A stretch of DNA of 64,000 nt from Sapria himalayana (GCA_029783825.1 JAREIK010001332.1:2032314-2096313), one strand, 5' to 3'. Positions 1 to 11,499 are shown, counted from the stretch's first letter. A program made the numbers and translations. Notes: generated by a model not told the origin, from the sequence alone.

Positions 1-888
1 GAATAATACTTTGATTATCATAATGAAATTTAATTGCAGTGGAACAATCAACACCAAGATCATGTAGTAATCATATAAGTTATGCTATGTAGCTACCAAT
101 ATTCTATATTCTACTTCAGTGCTAGAATATGCAACAACTATCTATTTCTTGCTTCTCCAAGATATAAAAGAATCACCCAGGGGAAAACAATATCACATAG
201 AAAATTGATGATCGATGGGATCTCTTACCCTATATGTATTTGAACATGCTAGTAGATTAATGAAGAATGAGATGAAAAATGAAGACTATTAAATATGGTG
301 TCTTTTAGATATCGAAGAATTTTAAATATAACAACATAATGAGGAATTCTTGTGGTAGTTGTAAATTGTGTAACTGGAAGAACTACATAAAAAATATTAG
401 GGCGAGTAACTCTGAGATAGATTAGACTCCTAACAAGTGGTAAGTAGAGAGTATCATTAGATAGTAATTTACCTTCATAAAAATTGAAGTGACATTGATA
501 TTGACTCGAAGAATTAGATCTGAGGTATACTTGGCCTGAATAAGATAAAAACCATCTTGAATTTAGATGATTGAGAAAGTAATTAAGATTACCAAGATCT
601 TTCATTTCAAATTTATGATTAAGAAAGAACTTTAAATCTTGAATAGCCTTCATATCTTCTCTTGTAATAATCATATCATTGACAAATAAAAGTAGAATAG
701 TAACTTCATGTTCAGATCGTCACATAACAAGTGTTATATCAAAAATGCTACCTAAACAACCATGCTTAGAGATAGAAGAATTAAACATTACAAATCATGC
801 TCAGAGAGCTTGTTTAAGACCATACAAAGTTCCCATCATACTCGAAATACTTTATGAGGGAATCCCCAAGGGTGAGAGTAACCAATAA
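1..888 (-). pseudogene. Copia-1 RT C-terminal half and RNase H
   Basis: Minus-strand translation shows the LYGLKQA motif of Copia RT near 815-795. The catalytic YVDD box has become FVNDM near 680. The conserved FEMKDLGNLNYFL block follows near 600-570. RNase H motifs lie at about 1-230: SLISWRSKK-like, a SSTE block and a DNQS block at the window edge. Frames change between blocks and there are in-frame stops. The first half of RT continues at 1327-1680, beyond the TRIM insertion. The substituted catalytic motif and the stops make it inactive. Confidence 0.9.
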
Positions 889-893
889 GAAGT

Positions 894-1013
894 TGATAAG
901 AGCCACATCGAAAAATCCTAAGTGGTTAGATGGGGTTTTAAGTAGGAGGGCAAACCTCCACCCTCAAGCTAGCTTTTGGGTGGGGTTAGGGCCTTGGGCT
1001 TGGATACCCATCA
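894..1013 (+). repeat. TRIM 5' LTR
   Basis: Direct repeat of 1202-1321, same length, clearly diverged but colinear. Shared blocks include the AATCCTAAG and AAACCTCCA-like segments and the terminal TGAT...ATCA inverted repeat. Confidence 0.85.
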
Positions 1014-1015
1014 TT

Positions 1016-1027
1016 TGGTATAAGAGC
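1016..1027 (+). other. TRIM primer-binding site (tRNA-iMet type)
   Basis: TGGTATAAGAGC starts two bases after the 5' LTR end. It differs at one position from the TGGTATCAGAGC sequence used by many plant LTR elements to prime from initiator-Met tRNA. Confidence 0.8.
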
Positions 1028-1201
1028 AGGTCTTTTGAGAAAATGATACGTAATGGAAGAGGACTACTTGGGAAAGGTCTACCAAAAAGAGGGCTACTCA
1101 GTGGCACAACAAAGGGGTGCCCAGAGTGAATGCTAGCTAGAGTGTGAGCCGTCCAGAGTGAAAGTCATCTATGGATGTCCACTTTCTCAAGGGGCATGAG
1201 A

Positions 1202-1321
1202 TGATAAGACTCATAATGAAGGATCCTAAGGGCTTAGATGAGTATTTAAGAATGAAGGTAAACCTCCAGCCTTGAGCTAGCTTTTAGGTCAAGTTATGGC
1301 CTTGAGCTTGAATACCCATCA
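1202..1321 (+). repeat. TRIM 3' LTR
   Basis: Partner of the 894-1013 repeat. It is preceded by a purine-rich tract at 1189-1201 that fits a polypurine tract. Confidence 0.85.
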
Positions 1322-1326
1322 AAAAT

Positions 1327-1680
1327 TTCATATGAAATTACTCTAATAGTTCACCATAAAAAAAGTATTTTTGAGATCCATATGAAAGAGACGTAATTTG
1401 TAATTTGTAGAAATGGTAATAGTAGCCCTTACGGAAGAAAGATGAGCTACCGAAGCAAAAAATTTTTTATTATCAATCCCATACTCCTGAGAAAAACTAC
1501 TAGAAACAAGGCAAGCACTGTAGTGATTTATAGTGCCATCCAATTGAGTTTTAATTTTATAAACTCATTTATAACTATTAACAGATCTTTCAGAGGGAAG
1601 ATCAACCAGATCCCATATTTTAGTTATCTTCTTTCAAAGCTTGCCGCCATAAAGGATTATAAAAATCCTCATAAAGTATG
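1327..1680 (-). pseudogene. Copia-1 RT N-terminal half
   Basis: Minus-strand translation contains the classic opening of Copia RT: a WDLVDLPSE block near 1590, VYKIKTQLDGTINHY near 1550-1520, SFSQEYGID near 1490, then RLFHMDLKNTFF near 1385-1350. The last block corresponds to the first catalytic aspartate region, with Asp kept in HMDLKNTFF. One stop replaces the tryptophan before VYKIK. The protein resumes across the TRIM element at 888. Confidence 0.9.
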
Positions 1681-2280
1681 AGGTATATGGAGAGAAGCCA
1701 GAGCAGAAAAGCAATGAAAGTCACAAAGGTGAAATTGAAGGGTAGTTACGTGATGGGAATAATGAAATGCTTTAGAGTTTGAAGGACAAGTAGGATCTAT
1801 AATTGCAGCAGTATCAGTGGTCACATCAATGATTGGTGCTAGAGGCTTATCAGGTACAAGAGAGTACAATAAAAGGAGGAAAATCATATATATGAGAAGA
1901 AGATTCTTAAGGAAAAAGTTCAAGGAGAGAATTAATAGAGAAAATCATGAAATAGAAGCTTGCTATAGTTTGTAAAATATTTTTTATTCCAAAAATATCA
2001 CATGTTGAGAAATATAAAAACATTTGCTAATGAGATCATAACATCTATAACCTTTTTGATTAATTCCATACCCAAGTAAACAACACAAATGAGGATGAGA
2101 CTGAAGTTTGTTTCATTCATTATCTTGAAGAAGAAAAAAATAGACACATCTAAGCACTATAAGCAAGTCATAGGAGGGAGAAGAACAAAATAATAAATCA
2201 TAAAGAGTTTGATTATGAATAAAGGAAGAGGGACAACTACTAATAGTGTAAACAATAGTAAGAGTACCTTTCCCCTAAAA
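1681..2280 (-). pseudogene. Copia-1 integrase C-terminal/linker region
   Basis: Low-complexity segment between the integrase core and RT on the minus strand, where Copia polyproteins have a poorly conserved serine/proline-rich linker. An open stretch at 1669-1923 gives a hydrophobic then polar peptide with no recognisable motif. Assigned by position in the element; stops are frequent. Confidence 0.55.
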
Positions 2281-2860
2281 CTAATAGTGTATAAGTAGCA
2301 ATAATAGTAACATGAAAAATATCATATATATGATAAAGTTTGAGTTTAGTTCTTCCATTTTATTGATAAGTTGTAGAACAAAAGGAATGTGGAATAGTAC
2401 AAAAATGATGTAAAATATTAATAAATTCATGGGATTTATATTCTTGGGCATTATTAGATCTAAAAACTCTGATAGATTTGAAAATTGTGTTTTAATCATT
2501 TTGGTAAAGTTATATATTTGATGAAGTTTAGAATGACTTATAAAAAGATAAATCTAAGTATATCGAGATAAATTATCCACAAAAATAACAAAATAATGTG
2601 ATCCACCTTGAGTTGTAATGAAAGAAGGTCATCATACATCAAAATGAATAAGTTCAAAAGAAAAAAAAATGAGAGAAACACTTTTATTAAAAGGTAAATC
2701 AATTTGTTTACCAAATTAACAAGATAAAATCAAAATTTTTGTTTCAAATTGAACCTAACAAACCCCTAGAGATTAATTGTTTAACCCTAGAGATAGTTGC
2801 ATGACCAATACGTGAATGTCATAAAGAAAAAGAAAAGATGCATTTTCATGAAATGGAAAA
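2281..2860 (-). pseudogene. Copia-1 GAG-pre-integrase and integrase core
   Basis: Minus-strand reading gives LWHSRIGHATISRVKQL and an SRGLLGS block near 2830-2740 (GAG-pre-integrase, with the His-His of the zinc-binding fold). Further on, near 2470-2350, the integrase block SIRVFRSNNAQEYKSHEF is followed by a TIPHSFC-like segment and YQ*NGRT, matching the second Asp and the Glu region (RSDN...E...QNGV) of Copia integrases. The tryptophan/glutamine positions are mutated to stops. It lies in the normal place between protease and RT. Confidence 0.85.
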
Positions 2861-3290
2861 AGCATAGAGACGAGAAGATGGTAGCCAAAAAGAGATTAGC
2901 TCAAATAGCCTTCCAACTTTTTGGCCTATCCCAACAATCTATCAAACCTTCCATTTAAGAATCTTGCATAATAACACCATTGGAAAAATAAATTAAAGAA
3001 ATATCAAGTTCAGTGAGTTTCCCAATAGATATAAGATTATGAGAAAGTTTGAGAATTTGATAAATATTAGAAATAGACAAAACTGATGTAGAGATATTAA
3101 CAAGATGAAAGATATGCATAGGAGCACCATTTTCAATATAAATGATATGTAGAGAAGTGATAGTTGTGAAGAGTCAATATTAGTAGATGAACCTAATTAA
3201 CCATATCTTGTATGTGTGACATAGAAAGAGATAAAATAGGATTAGACTTGGAATGAGAATCCATAGCTAATAATTTTGACTGAATTAGGG
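2861..3290 (-). pseudogene. Copia-1 protease region
   Basis: Minus-strand translation shows a region near 3120-2960 with STSVLSISNIYQILKLSHN followed by LISIGKLTELD. This matches the post-protease block of Copia polyproteins (VLxIPNxYHVPxLSxNLISVGxLTDL). The DSGA active site upstream is not clearly preserved. Several frame changes occur. Confidence 0.75.
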
Positions 3291-4130
3291 CAACAATGCT
3301 TTGAAGAATACATTGATAACTATAACATGTTTCAATATAGTGACCTCTATTCTTACAAAAAAAGCATATAATAAGAGGCTTCTTATTATTATGTCATATG
3401 ATATTATTTGTTTTGTCTTTTGAAATAAGAGTAGTAAACTATGGAATAATAGTTGAAGTGGCAAGAACCATTGCTTGAGTAGAAATAAGATCAGTTTGAA
3501 GATGTGCTTAGTCATTGACTAACTAATGAATTGCTTACGATACTATAAGTAAAGGATTCTGACATAGAATATGACTTTTTATCAATTCGAACTCACCACA
3601 AAACCTCATTAAGAATTGAAATAGTTATCCTTGTTCTTGGTAAGCATAAACTAATTTGGCTTCAATATAATTTGAGAGAAATAGTACATATGTATTCAAG
3701 TGATCCCAAATTGATTTTATATAGTTGTGATCCAAAATAATCTGCTCATTTGATTCATGGTGAATTTGATAAAGTTTGCATGTGAGCATGAAGTCATGAG
3801 CACCAATTGGTCTAGTATACCAAGTAATAAGTAAGTCTCAAACTTCTTTAGCAATATCAAGATTATAAAACTCATCAAAAATAGATAAATAGATGTAATC
3901 ATTATTCCAAAATCATGCAATGATATGATAATTAGCACTTTCTCAATCTTAAATCATAATAACATATGTAGAAATAGTTTCTTTTTCCTCTTGTTTTAGA
4001 ATAAGAGGAAAACCAGAAATGTAAAGCCACAATTTGTTGTCTTTGCGATAACAATGTATCACTTGAGACCAATGAGTAAAATTATCTATAAAATTTTATA
4101 TGAATCAGACAAAATCTCATCACTAGGCAT
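3290..4130 (-). pseudogene. Copia-1 gag with CCHC zinc knuckle
   Basis: Minus-strand reading contains FTHWSQVIHCYRKDNKLWLY near 4080-4020, typical of the Copia gag N-terminal half. A UBN2-like block LTCKLYQIHHESNEQII follows near 3790-3730. A zinc knuckle C-FF-C-KNRG-H-YIET-C (CX2CX4HX4C) is intact at 3366-3325. The start is the ATG at 4130. Frames shift several times. Confidence 0.85.
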
Positions 4131-4378
4131 ATCTATATTCTAAATCAAAATTCAAATTTTTTTTTGTCAATGATCAATGATGATGACATTGTAGGGCTAT
4201 AGATATGGCAGGTTGTTGATGTGGTAGGGTGGGTGAAAAAATGTGGTCAATGGTCAACACTATTAATGTGGTAGATTGATAGCATTATAGATTACTAATG
4301 TGGTAGGCATGGTGGCATGCTGATGTGGTAGGTTTTTAAAAAATACTGGCAAGGTTTGCATGGTATCGTGGAGAATGA
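4131..4378. repeat. Leader with short GATGTGGTAGG repeats
   Basis: Lies between Copia-1 gag and the hAT left target duplication. It holds about four imperfect copies of an element resembling GATGTGGTAGGT spaced 30-50 bp apart. No LTR or primer-binding site is recognised. Probably the 5' untranslated leader of Copia-1, by position only. Confidence 0.45.
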
Positions 4379-4386
4379 TATAGAAG

Positions 4387-5132
4387 TAGAGGTGTCAAAT
4401 GGGTTGGGTTGGGCCAGCCCGCCCCATTTTTTGGTGGCTCAATCCAGCCACTGTGTTGTGTCTGGCACGGACACAACTTCAATAGAGCCTGCCCGGCACA
4501 GCTCGCTGGCCTGATTTGTAACTTTTGGGCTGGGTTGTACCTGGAGTTGCTGGATTGGGCCCGTTTGGGCTGGGTTTCGGGCCGGGGTTTGGCCAGGTTG
4601 GGGCCATGTTCAGGTTGTTTGGAAAATTGTTAATCCCAAATTAAAAATTATTTAAAAATTTAAATTTTAATACATAAATTAAAATATATAATTAATTAAT
4701 TAATTTTTAATTAATTAAATTAATAAAACATAAACAACAAAAATCTAAAAACTAACAAATAACATCTAACAACTAACAACTCACAATTAAAAATACGTAA
4801 AAAATACCAAATAAAAATTAACAAAGAGAGACAAAGATTGAATAATCAAAAGATTAAATATAATGCATCAAAGATAAACCCATAAATCTAAAACATAAAT
4901 CCAATCAAATGTCAATCACAAAAATATAAGTTTCTAAATCAAGCATCACAATAAAATGATAAAAAAAAATAAACAAAGACAATCCAAAAATGATAAATGA
5001 AAATGATAAATCTCATTAGCATATGATCAATAAAGATATCAATATCAATGTACCAATAGTAGTAGGCCATAGGTAGTAAAGTAGGCTAAAGTGCTCAACT
5101 CAATCATCAATGTCTCAATCTCATATCAGTCG
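4387..5132. other. hAT subterminal region, transposase 3' side
   Basis: The first ~240 bp (4387-4625) are GC-rich and packed with GGGCCGGG/GGCACGG-like words, shared with the short hAT relatives at 14668 and 45142. It then drops abruptly to AT-rich sequence with TTAATTAATT runs near 4690-4725. No gene. Confidence 0.75.
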
Positions 5133-6642
5133 TCAATCATCATCAAAGTCACATGAATCATCATCAGTAACAAACTCCTCCACTTTTGATGTAGTCCAAG
5201 CACAATCTTGGATGCACGAGCTTGAATCCTTCCAATCCTTCATGCATGCTAATGTCTCAATAATAAATGGCCATAATCATGATCTCCTATATGAAATTAT
5301 ATTTACTACAATAGAAAAAGTAGACTTTGATACTAGGCTTGACATAGGAGGAGTCAGTAGATCTCATGCAAATTTAGATATCATGAGATATGTCGACTCA
5401 TATAATTTCAACCTCTATAAAATATCAATATTCTTATTATTGGTATATGATAAGATTGAGTAGTAATCAGTATCTAAGTACTAAGATAGCCCACTCTTAT
5501 TCGATTACCCACCCCATCATTTCCTCATTACTAACTAAATAGAAAAGTCATCATCTCCGAATATGGTATCTATGTAATACTTAGAGTCTGACTACTACTA
5601 CACCCATACCTAGTATCATAGTATGTAAAGAGCTCAGTCAACTTCTCGTGAATGATTCCTTCAAGTTGGTCTTCTTGGTTCATGTATAAGGATATGTATG
5701 TCAAAACATTCTCTATCCCTTCCACCTTAACCCTAGGGTCTATGCAGGTAGCCAAACAATAAAAAGATAGAATGGTGGACCAGTACTTTAAGTACTTTGG
5801 TATCTATCTCTGCAACCATATCACTAAGTGTGGGGTCATCTTTAAGCTTCTTAAACATTATACATATTGCATATGTACCTGAGTGTAATGGAAGTCATGA
5901 GAGTATAAACTGATGAACATATATTTGTCATGCCATAAAAAATCTTACGAAATTTTATAAATGAAATTATTGTAGCCTAGTCAATGTCATCAATAATAAG
6001 TTCATCACTCTAACTATTAATGTAGTTAGATATCACCTGTTCGTATCCAATACATGACACCAACATAAGGTATGTGTAATTCTAACTATGTCTCACATCC
6101 GATTAGAATTTCTTCTTCTTTATACCCACAAACAAATAGATAGTACCAAACTTCTTTTTCCTATGATACATATGAAGAAATTTTAGTGATGTGACTATAT
6201 ATTTTCTAATGCGGGGGAATAAACCTTCATCATCGCTTGTACTATGAGGTTAATGATGTGACACATACATTTGATGTGGCTACTCCATTGTTAGATGCAT
6301 TATCAAATATGATACTATATATTTTATTTTAAATATTATATTTTCTAAAGATTCTCATTATGTGCTCATTAATGGCCAAACCATCATAAGAATGGAAAAT
6401 CTTGAGAATCCTTATATTTTTTTTTATTTTGTGTTCATTTATAATCTACATAGTGGGCGGTAAGGCATGCATAAGATGCATCGTCATGTCTATTCTAGAT
6501 ATCAGACGTCACTAACACTACTCCACTATAATCTCTAATTATTAATTATTATTTCTTTTTCTAGACTATAGTATTTTAGTATGTTGTTTCAAGATGTAGA
6601 CCTAGGAATACTATGATATACAGGTTGAAATTAAGTCTACAT
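5133..6642 (-). pseudogene. hAT transposase, catalytic and dimerisation part
   Basis: Minus-strand translation, in mixed frames with stops, gives the hAT order. A TSDI...YACLTAHYVD block lies near 6530-6440 (first catalytic Asp region). IIFDNASNNGVAT lies near 6325-6285 (second Asp), then HIKCMCHIINLIVQ near 6275-6235. A YLKYWSTILSFYCLATCIDPR block spans about 5800-5720 (DUF4413-like, ending in the A-x-x-x-DPR motif). The C-terminal hATC dimerisation domain covers 5470-5135, with ISKFA*DLLTPPMSSLVSKS and ETLACMKDWK. The N-terminus continues at 13331-13750 beyond the Gypsy insertion. Together they are about 640 codons, normal for plant hAT transposases. Confidence 0.9.
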
Positions 6643-7183
6643 TGTGACACCCTTTGCCCTAGGGGGTTCCATTCATTCCATTACACAATATAATGTGCAA
6701 TAAAATAAAATTTTCTCAAATGTAACATACATTTTTTCCCATTTTATTTACTCAGCAAAATAAAAATACATAATTTATTATTCAAGCCACAAACTGCTTC
6801 CCTTCACATGTGCGATCCTGCATGTGGGTCTATCATTTGTCCTGGACCTATACTTGAAAGGGGTCTAGCAATGAAGAGAACAAAACTCTATAGAGGTAAA
6901 CTCTTATAGGGCTACTCCCTATCTAAGTGCACGTAAAACATCATGCATATATATCAATACCCACTCAAGTATAATGTTTATATGAATGCAAATATGGATG
7001 AAATATTTATATGCCCATATTCATGAGTCCCTTCGACTCCCTCAAACATGCCAAAGTCAAGTGTAACATATTATATATATAGATACATATAGTGTATATA
7101 TATATATATATGTGTGTGTGTGCGCGTGTGCGTGTGTATGTATATAACTAAAGAAATATCTATTTTTTTTGGAATTATTCCGA

Positions 7184-7404
7184 AAAATATGGACCTCCTT
7201 TGAAAAACATATTGGACACTTCTTCGAACAAAATAAGCTTTTCTTGGATATAGTCAGAAAAATATGGACCTTCTCCATAAAACATATTATACATTATTTG
7301 AACAAAATATATTTTTCTTGGATATACTCCCAGAAATATGGTCCTCCTCCAAAAAATATATTGGAAATTATCCGATAAAATATTTTTTTCCTTGATATTT
7401 TCCA
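7184..7404. repeat. Three tandem ~74-bp units inside the LTR
   Basis: Each unit contains AAATATGG, then a CTCC-like word, AAAAA-ATATATTGGA, a GAACAAAATA-like stretch and TTCTTGGATAT. Three units are present here; the partner LTR at 12150-12305 has two. The repeat accounts for the overlapping open frames on both strands at 7169-7405, which are not genes. Confidence 0.8.
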
Positions 7405-7547
7405 AAAACCACCATGTAACTCAGCCTGAACATTGTCCCAATTCGAGTTTGCATATTTATATTAGCCATGCTTTAGAAAAAAATACCGCGCAATTTAGTT
7501 TGGACGTTGTCCCAATTCGAGTTCTCCAAATACAATCCATATACCCT

Positions 7548-7549
<2 letters not shown>

Positions 7550-7588
<39 letters not shown>
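7550..7588. repeat. (TG)n microsatellite
   Basis: An uninterrupted run of about 19 TG units. The matching position in the other LTR (about 12437-12460) reads TATATGTATTTATATA, so the tract expanded in this copy or was lost in the other. Confidence 0.95.
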
Positions 7589-7590
<2 letters not shown>

Positions 7591-8584
7591 CATGCACCCA
7601 TCCATTTATATGGAATGTTCCCATGCACATGAAATGCAATTATGCTATTTTTGATTTAAATAATGTTTCAGACATAGTTATAATAATCCAAATTCAATTC
7701 ATACTGCACTAAATTTTACTAATCAAAACACAAAAACTTTTCACTAATTAACCATTTCCAATGAAATTTCTAACAATTTGAATTGAAATATAAAACATGA
7801 TCATTTATGGCTTTTAAAAAAGAAAGAAATTCCGAAATGAGAAAACCAAAACCTCGCATAAAATTTTATAGAAATGTTATAAATTTGATATCAAATTGAT
7901 GATCTCATCGCATAAACCAACTTTCATTTTTGGACTATTCTATTCCAACTTCAGAATAATCCGTTACGATTAAAAAAAATAAATGAATCTTTTATTTTTT
8001 TTTCTCAGCACTTTGTATCTCTCTCCCACATAGTATGTTTTTTTTCTTTCCTCGTCATCATGTTTTCTGGATTCCTGGCATTTTTTTTAATAATATAAAA
8101 AAATTATTATTATTATATTTATTTTCTTTTTTTTGACACATGACTGTGCATGGCGCAGCCACGTGCTGAGTCATGGCGTAGTCTTCTACTTTGTTGTTTT
8201 ATTTATTTAATTATTCTATTAATTATTTAAATAAATTAAAAAAAAATTATTAATGTCCGACTTTCTCAGAATTTGCTGAAATTTGTCACTGTATCTATAT
8301 TTTCCAAGTCGAATTTAATAACGAAATCCATTTTTTAATCTGTGTTCTAAAATTTTCAGTTTATTTTTTTTATTGCAAAATTATTATTTTGCCCATTTTT
8401 TTCTAGAAACAAAATCATGTTATTTATTTTTTCATTTATTTTCTCGATTTCACATTCTCTCATCCTTAAAGAATTTCTTTTCGAAATTCTCATAGATACA
8501 CCTTCACAATTATAAACATCTCTTGAAGTTAAATAATTATTAAATTACTAAAATACATACATTCATTTTCAAATAAAAAAAGGA

Positions 8585-9000
8585 TAAGCAACACGCATCG
8601 TGTCTTCCCATTCCTAGGTTGCCTCCTCTATTTCTTGATGCTGTCATATTACTTTTACTAGTCTAACAGGTTTGCATCATAAAACTTGGTCTCGACTATT
8701 AATGATACGCACTAGCATTTCTATAAATGTTCCATCTACATTAATAACGAGTTTGACCCATTTTCTTATATGAGTTGAATTAAGAATATATTTTCTAAAC
8801 ATAGAGATGTGGAATATCTCATGTACACCAGATAAATGTGGTGGTAATGCCAATCGATAAGTAACTAAACTTACTTTCTCGAGTATTTTGAAAGGCCCAA
8901 TATATCTTGGGGATAACTTTTAATGCTTTCCAACTCTGATTATCACCTTTTTGGCATCATTTTCAAGAAAGCATGATCTCCCACCTCAAATTCTAAATGT
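8585..9000 (-). pseudogene. Gypsy integrase C-terminus and chromodomain-like tail
   Basis: Minus-strand reading gives PKIYWAF near 8905 (the SPRYIGPF block of chromovirus integrases), then [17 protein letters not shown] across frames near 8855-8800. At 8690-8590 comes a VRLVKV...EEATWEWEDTMR-like chromodomain end. Chromovirus integrases carry this tail to target chromatin. Frameshifts break it. It sits immediately before the 3' LTR, as expected. Confidence 0.75.
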
Positions 9001-10000
9001 CGCCATTGTCTATAACTTTTCTGTCAACTTTGAGTTGTAAGAAGACATTGTCGTATCAGATCTACTTTTTCTGATGTATCTCTAATCACATCTGGACACA
9101 TGATGGATATGTCTCCCACCTCAACCCAACAAACTAGAGATCGACATGGCATTCCATACAGTGCTTCATGTGGTGCCATTTGGATACCTGCCTCATAACT
9201 ATTATTATATGAAAACTCGACCAAAGTCAGATCTTCTTCCCAGCTACCCTTGAAATCTATACAACATGCTTGTAGTATATCTTATAAAACTTGTATGGTT
9301 CTTTCTGACTGACCGTGTGTTAGTGGATGAAAAATAGTGCTCATTATCAATTGTGTTCCCATTACTTTCTAGAAAATCTTCTAAAAATGAGCTGTAAATA
9401 TGGAATCTTTGTCTGATACAATATATACTAGCACTCTATGTAATCAGATAATTTCTCATATGTATAACCTGCACAATTCCTCACATGTGAAGGTCATTCG
9501 CATTGACAGAAAATATGCTAACTTTGCGAGGCGGTACATAATTACTCACACAACGTCATGTTTTCATGATTTTTGTGGCAAATGAGTCACAAAGTCCATC
9601 GTGATATGCTCCCATTTCCACTTTGGTACCTCCAAATGGAGGAGTAATTCTGCTGGCCTTTGATGCTCAGCCTTTATTTGCTGACATGTGAGACATCATC
9701 AAACAACTTCCCCAATGTGTCTCTTCATCTCATTCCAATAATACTAGTGACGAAGATCATTATACATCTTTGTGTAACCCGGATGCACCTTAAAAAGAGA
9801 ATAGTGAAATTCTCTAAGAATCTCTTCTCTCAATTCTATTATATGAGGAACAACAATCTATCCATTGAATTGAAGACTACTATCCATATGAACAACCTAA
9901 TTTTCATCACATGTACTAGTCTCTACCCATTTCTTTATGGATAATATTTATGCATCTTGTTTTTAGATCTCAATCACCTTATTTAATAGGGAAGGTGTGG
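9000..10000 (-). pseudogene. Gypsy integrase core
   Basis: The best-preserved block is MVEFSYNNSYEAGIQMAPHE followed by ALYGMPCRSLVCWVEVGD (9224-9110). It matches the FAYNNSYQASIxMAPYEALYGRRCRSPxxW block after the DDE core of Tekay-type integrases. The zinc-binding HHCC and DDE parts fall in 9230-10000 with frame changes; I recognise the order but not every catalytic residue. Confidence 0.8.
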
Positions 10001-10019
10001 CTACTAAACTTTTTATAAC

Positions 10020-10470
10020 ACCCTGATGTTGACTACTATATTGTAAGCTGAATAATTCCACAATTTCAAGCATATCTCATTCCCGTGAAACTATACTAGC
10101 TAATGCACCTTGTGACTTCTGACTAAATGCATCATTCATCACATTTGCCTTGCCTGGATAGTAATGCAACGTAAAATCATCATTTTTTAGATACTCCATC
10201 CATCGATGCTGTCTCATGTTAAGGTCTCATCGTGTAAAGAAATATTTCAAACTTTTATTGTCTGGATATACCTCAAATTTCTTCCCATACAAATAGTGGT
10301 GCCATATTTTATAATGCAAAGACTATAATTGCCAACTCTATATCATGTGTAGGGTAATTCCACTCATGATTTTTAACTACCTTGAACCATACTGTATATT
10401 TTTGTCCCGGATGGTATTAGAACACATCCCAATCCATCTTTCGAGACATCACAATATACTGTATATTCTT
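10020..10470 (-). pseudogene. Gypsy RNase H
   Basis: Minus-strand reading gives HYLYGKKFEVYPDNKSLKYF near 10310-10250, then DLNMRQHRWMEYLKNDDFTL followed by HYYPGKANVMNDA near 10235-10135. These match the HYLYG..FE.YTDHKSLKY and DY...YHPGKANVVADALSR blocks of Ty3/Gypsy RNase H. The upstream part is diverged. Confidence 0.85.
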
Positions 10471-11450
10471 ATCCTTTATTCGAAACTATTAGAATATGAG
10501 TTAAAGTAAGTCTCTTTTTTAATTCTTGGAATGTCTTTTCACAAAAATCATTCCACTCATACTTGACTTCTTTCCTGGTCAATCTAGTCATTGGAGCAGC
10601 AAACTGAAAAAAATTTTCAATAAATCTTCTATAATACCCAGCCAATCTCAAAAATTTATGTATTTAAAAAACTAATTTTGGCCTTTTCCAACTCATTACT
10701 ACCCTGACTTTTTCAGGATCCACTGAGATACCAGTAGCTAAAACTACATGTCCTAAAATTTTACTTCTATCAACCAAAAGTCAAATTTACCAAACTTGAC
10801 ATACAACTTATGTTCTCTCAAAGTTTGGAGAATGATATTTAAATGATCTTCATGCTCTCTTTTGGACTGAGAATAGATTACAATGTCAACCACAAAAATC
10901 ACAACAAAATGATCTAAATATGGATGAAATATTTTATGCATATGATCCATGAATGTGGCTGGCACATTCGTTAATCTGAAAGGCATTATTTTAAACTCAA
11001 ATTGCCCATTCCATATTCTAAATGTTATCTTATGGATGCAGCCTCCCTAACTCGCAACTAGTGATATCCGGTATGAAGATCTATCTTGGAAAAGACTCAT
11101 GCCCTTTTTAACTGGTCAAACAAATCATTAATCATTGATAATGGATATCAATTATTTATCATAACTCTATTCAATTGTCGATAATCAATACATAGTCGAA
11201 GGGCTTTATCCTTCTTTTTTGCAAATAAAATTGGAGCACCTCACGGCGAAGTGATTGGTCTAATGAAACCCTTGTCCAACAAATCTTGTATATGAACCTT
11301 GAGTTCTTGTAATTCAATCGGGGCCATCCTGAGTAGAGACATAGAAATGGGTGATGTACCAAGATATAACTTAATATTAAAATCCACATTCTTGTGCTAG
11401 GGTAATCATGGTAATTCATCAGAAAAAATATTCTCATATTCACAAACTAT
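10470..11450 (-). pseudogene. Gypsy reverse transcriptase
   Basis: Blocks in order on the minus strand: [17 protein letters not shown] near 11200-11160, MPFRLTNVPATFMDHMHKIF (10986-10927), FVVDIVIYSQS near 10895-10865 where the YVDDILIYS box has lost its second Asp, and LAGYYRRFIENFFQFAAPMT near 10645-10585. This is a standard chromovirus RT with a damaged active site and several frameshifts. Confidence 0.88.
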
Positions 11451-11499
11451 GCAAGAAAGATTCATATTCAAAATTATCTATTCTTTTAGGGTGAGACAT

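Larger units (their letters stand above)
894..1321 (+). mobile_element. TRIM retrotransposon inserted in Copia-1 RT
   Basis: Two direct 120-bp repeats (894-1013 and 1202-1321) begin TGATAAGA and end TACCCATCA. The left one is followed after two bases by TGGTATAAGAGC (1016-1027), one mismatch from the usual initiator-Met tRNA primer-binding site TGGTATCAGAGC. A purine-rich AAGGGGCATGAGA (1189-1201) precedes the right repeat. Total length is 428 bp with no coding capacity, the definition of a terminal-repeat retrotransposon in miniature. Flanking pentamers are GAAGT (889-893) and AAAAT (1322-1326), differing by two G/A transitions. Removing the element and one pentamer rejoins the Copia RT in frame. 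Confidence 0.88.
1..4130 (-). mobile_element. Copia-1: degenerate Ty1/Copia gag-pol, cut by the window edge
   Basis: Reading the minus strand from 4130 to 1 gives the Ty1/Copia order gag, CCHC zinc knuckle, protease end, GAG-pre-integrase, integrase, RT, RNase H. The gag start is taken at the ATG at 4130-4128, just before the UBN2-type gag similarity begins. Frameshifts and stops are frequent, so it is inactive. The 3' end and 3' LTR lie beyond base 1. No clear 5' LTR or primer-binding site is seen to the right of 4130. RT is interrupted by a TRIM element at 894-1321. The clade within Copia is not resolved. Confidence 0.9.
6643..8454 (-). repeat. Tekay-type element 3' LTR (complete, about 1.8 kb)
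   Basis: Colinear with 12125-13330 from about 7145 onward. The GAATTATTCCGAAAAATATGG-like start, the CAACATTGTCCCAATTCGAG-like block and the ATCCGTTACGAT block are all shared. The next 13 bases inward (8455-8467, read on the minus strand AAGGATGAGAGAA) are purine-rich and fit a polypurine tract. The LTR is at the 3' end because the element reads on the minus strand. It contains a 74-bp tandem repeat and a (TG)n tract. Confidence 0.85.

Noticed and set aside
854..1129. 91-codon plus-strand open frame
   Set aside because: Falls inside the TRIM element (LTR, PBS and internal part); no protein similarity.
5110..5463. 117-codon plus-strand open frame with Ser-rich start
   Set aside because: Exactly antisense to the hATC domain of the hAT transposase; the minus strand carries the real similarity.
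7057..7712. Several overlapping frames on both strands
   Set aside because: Generated by the 74-bp tandem units and TG/TA tracts of the Gypsy LTR.
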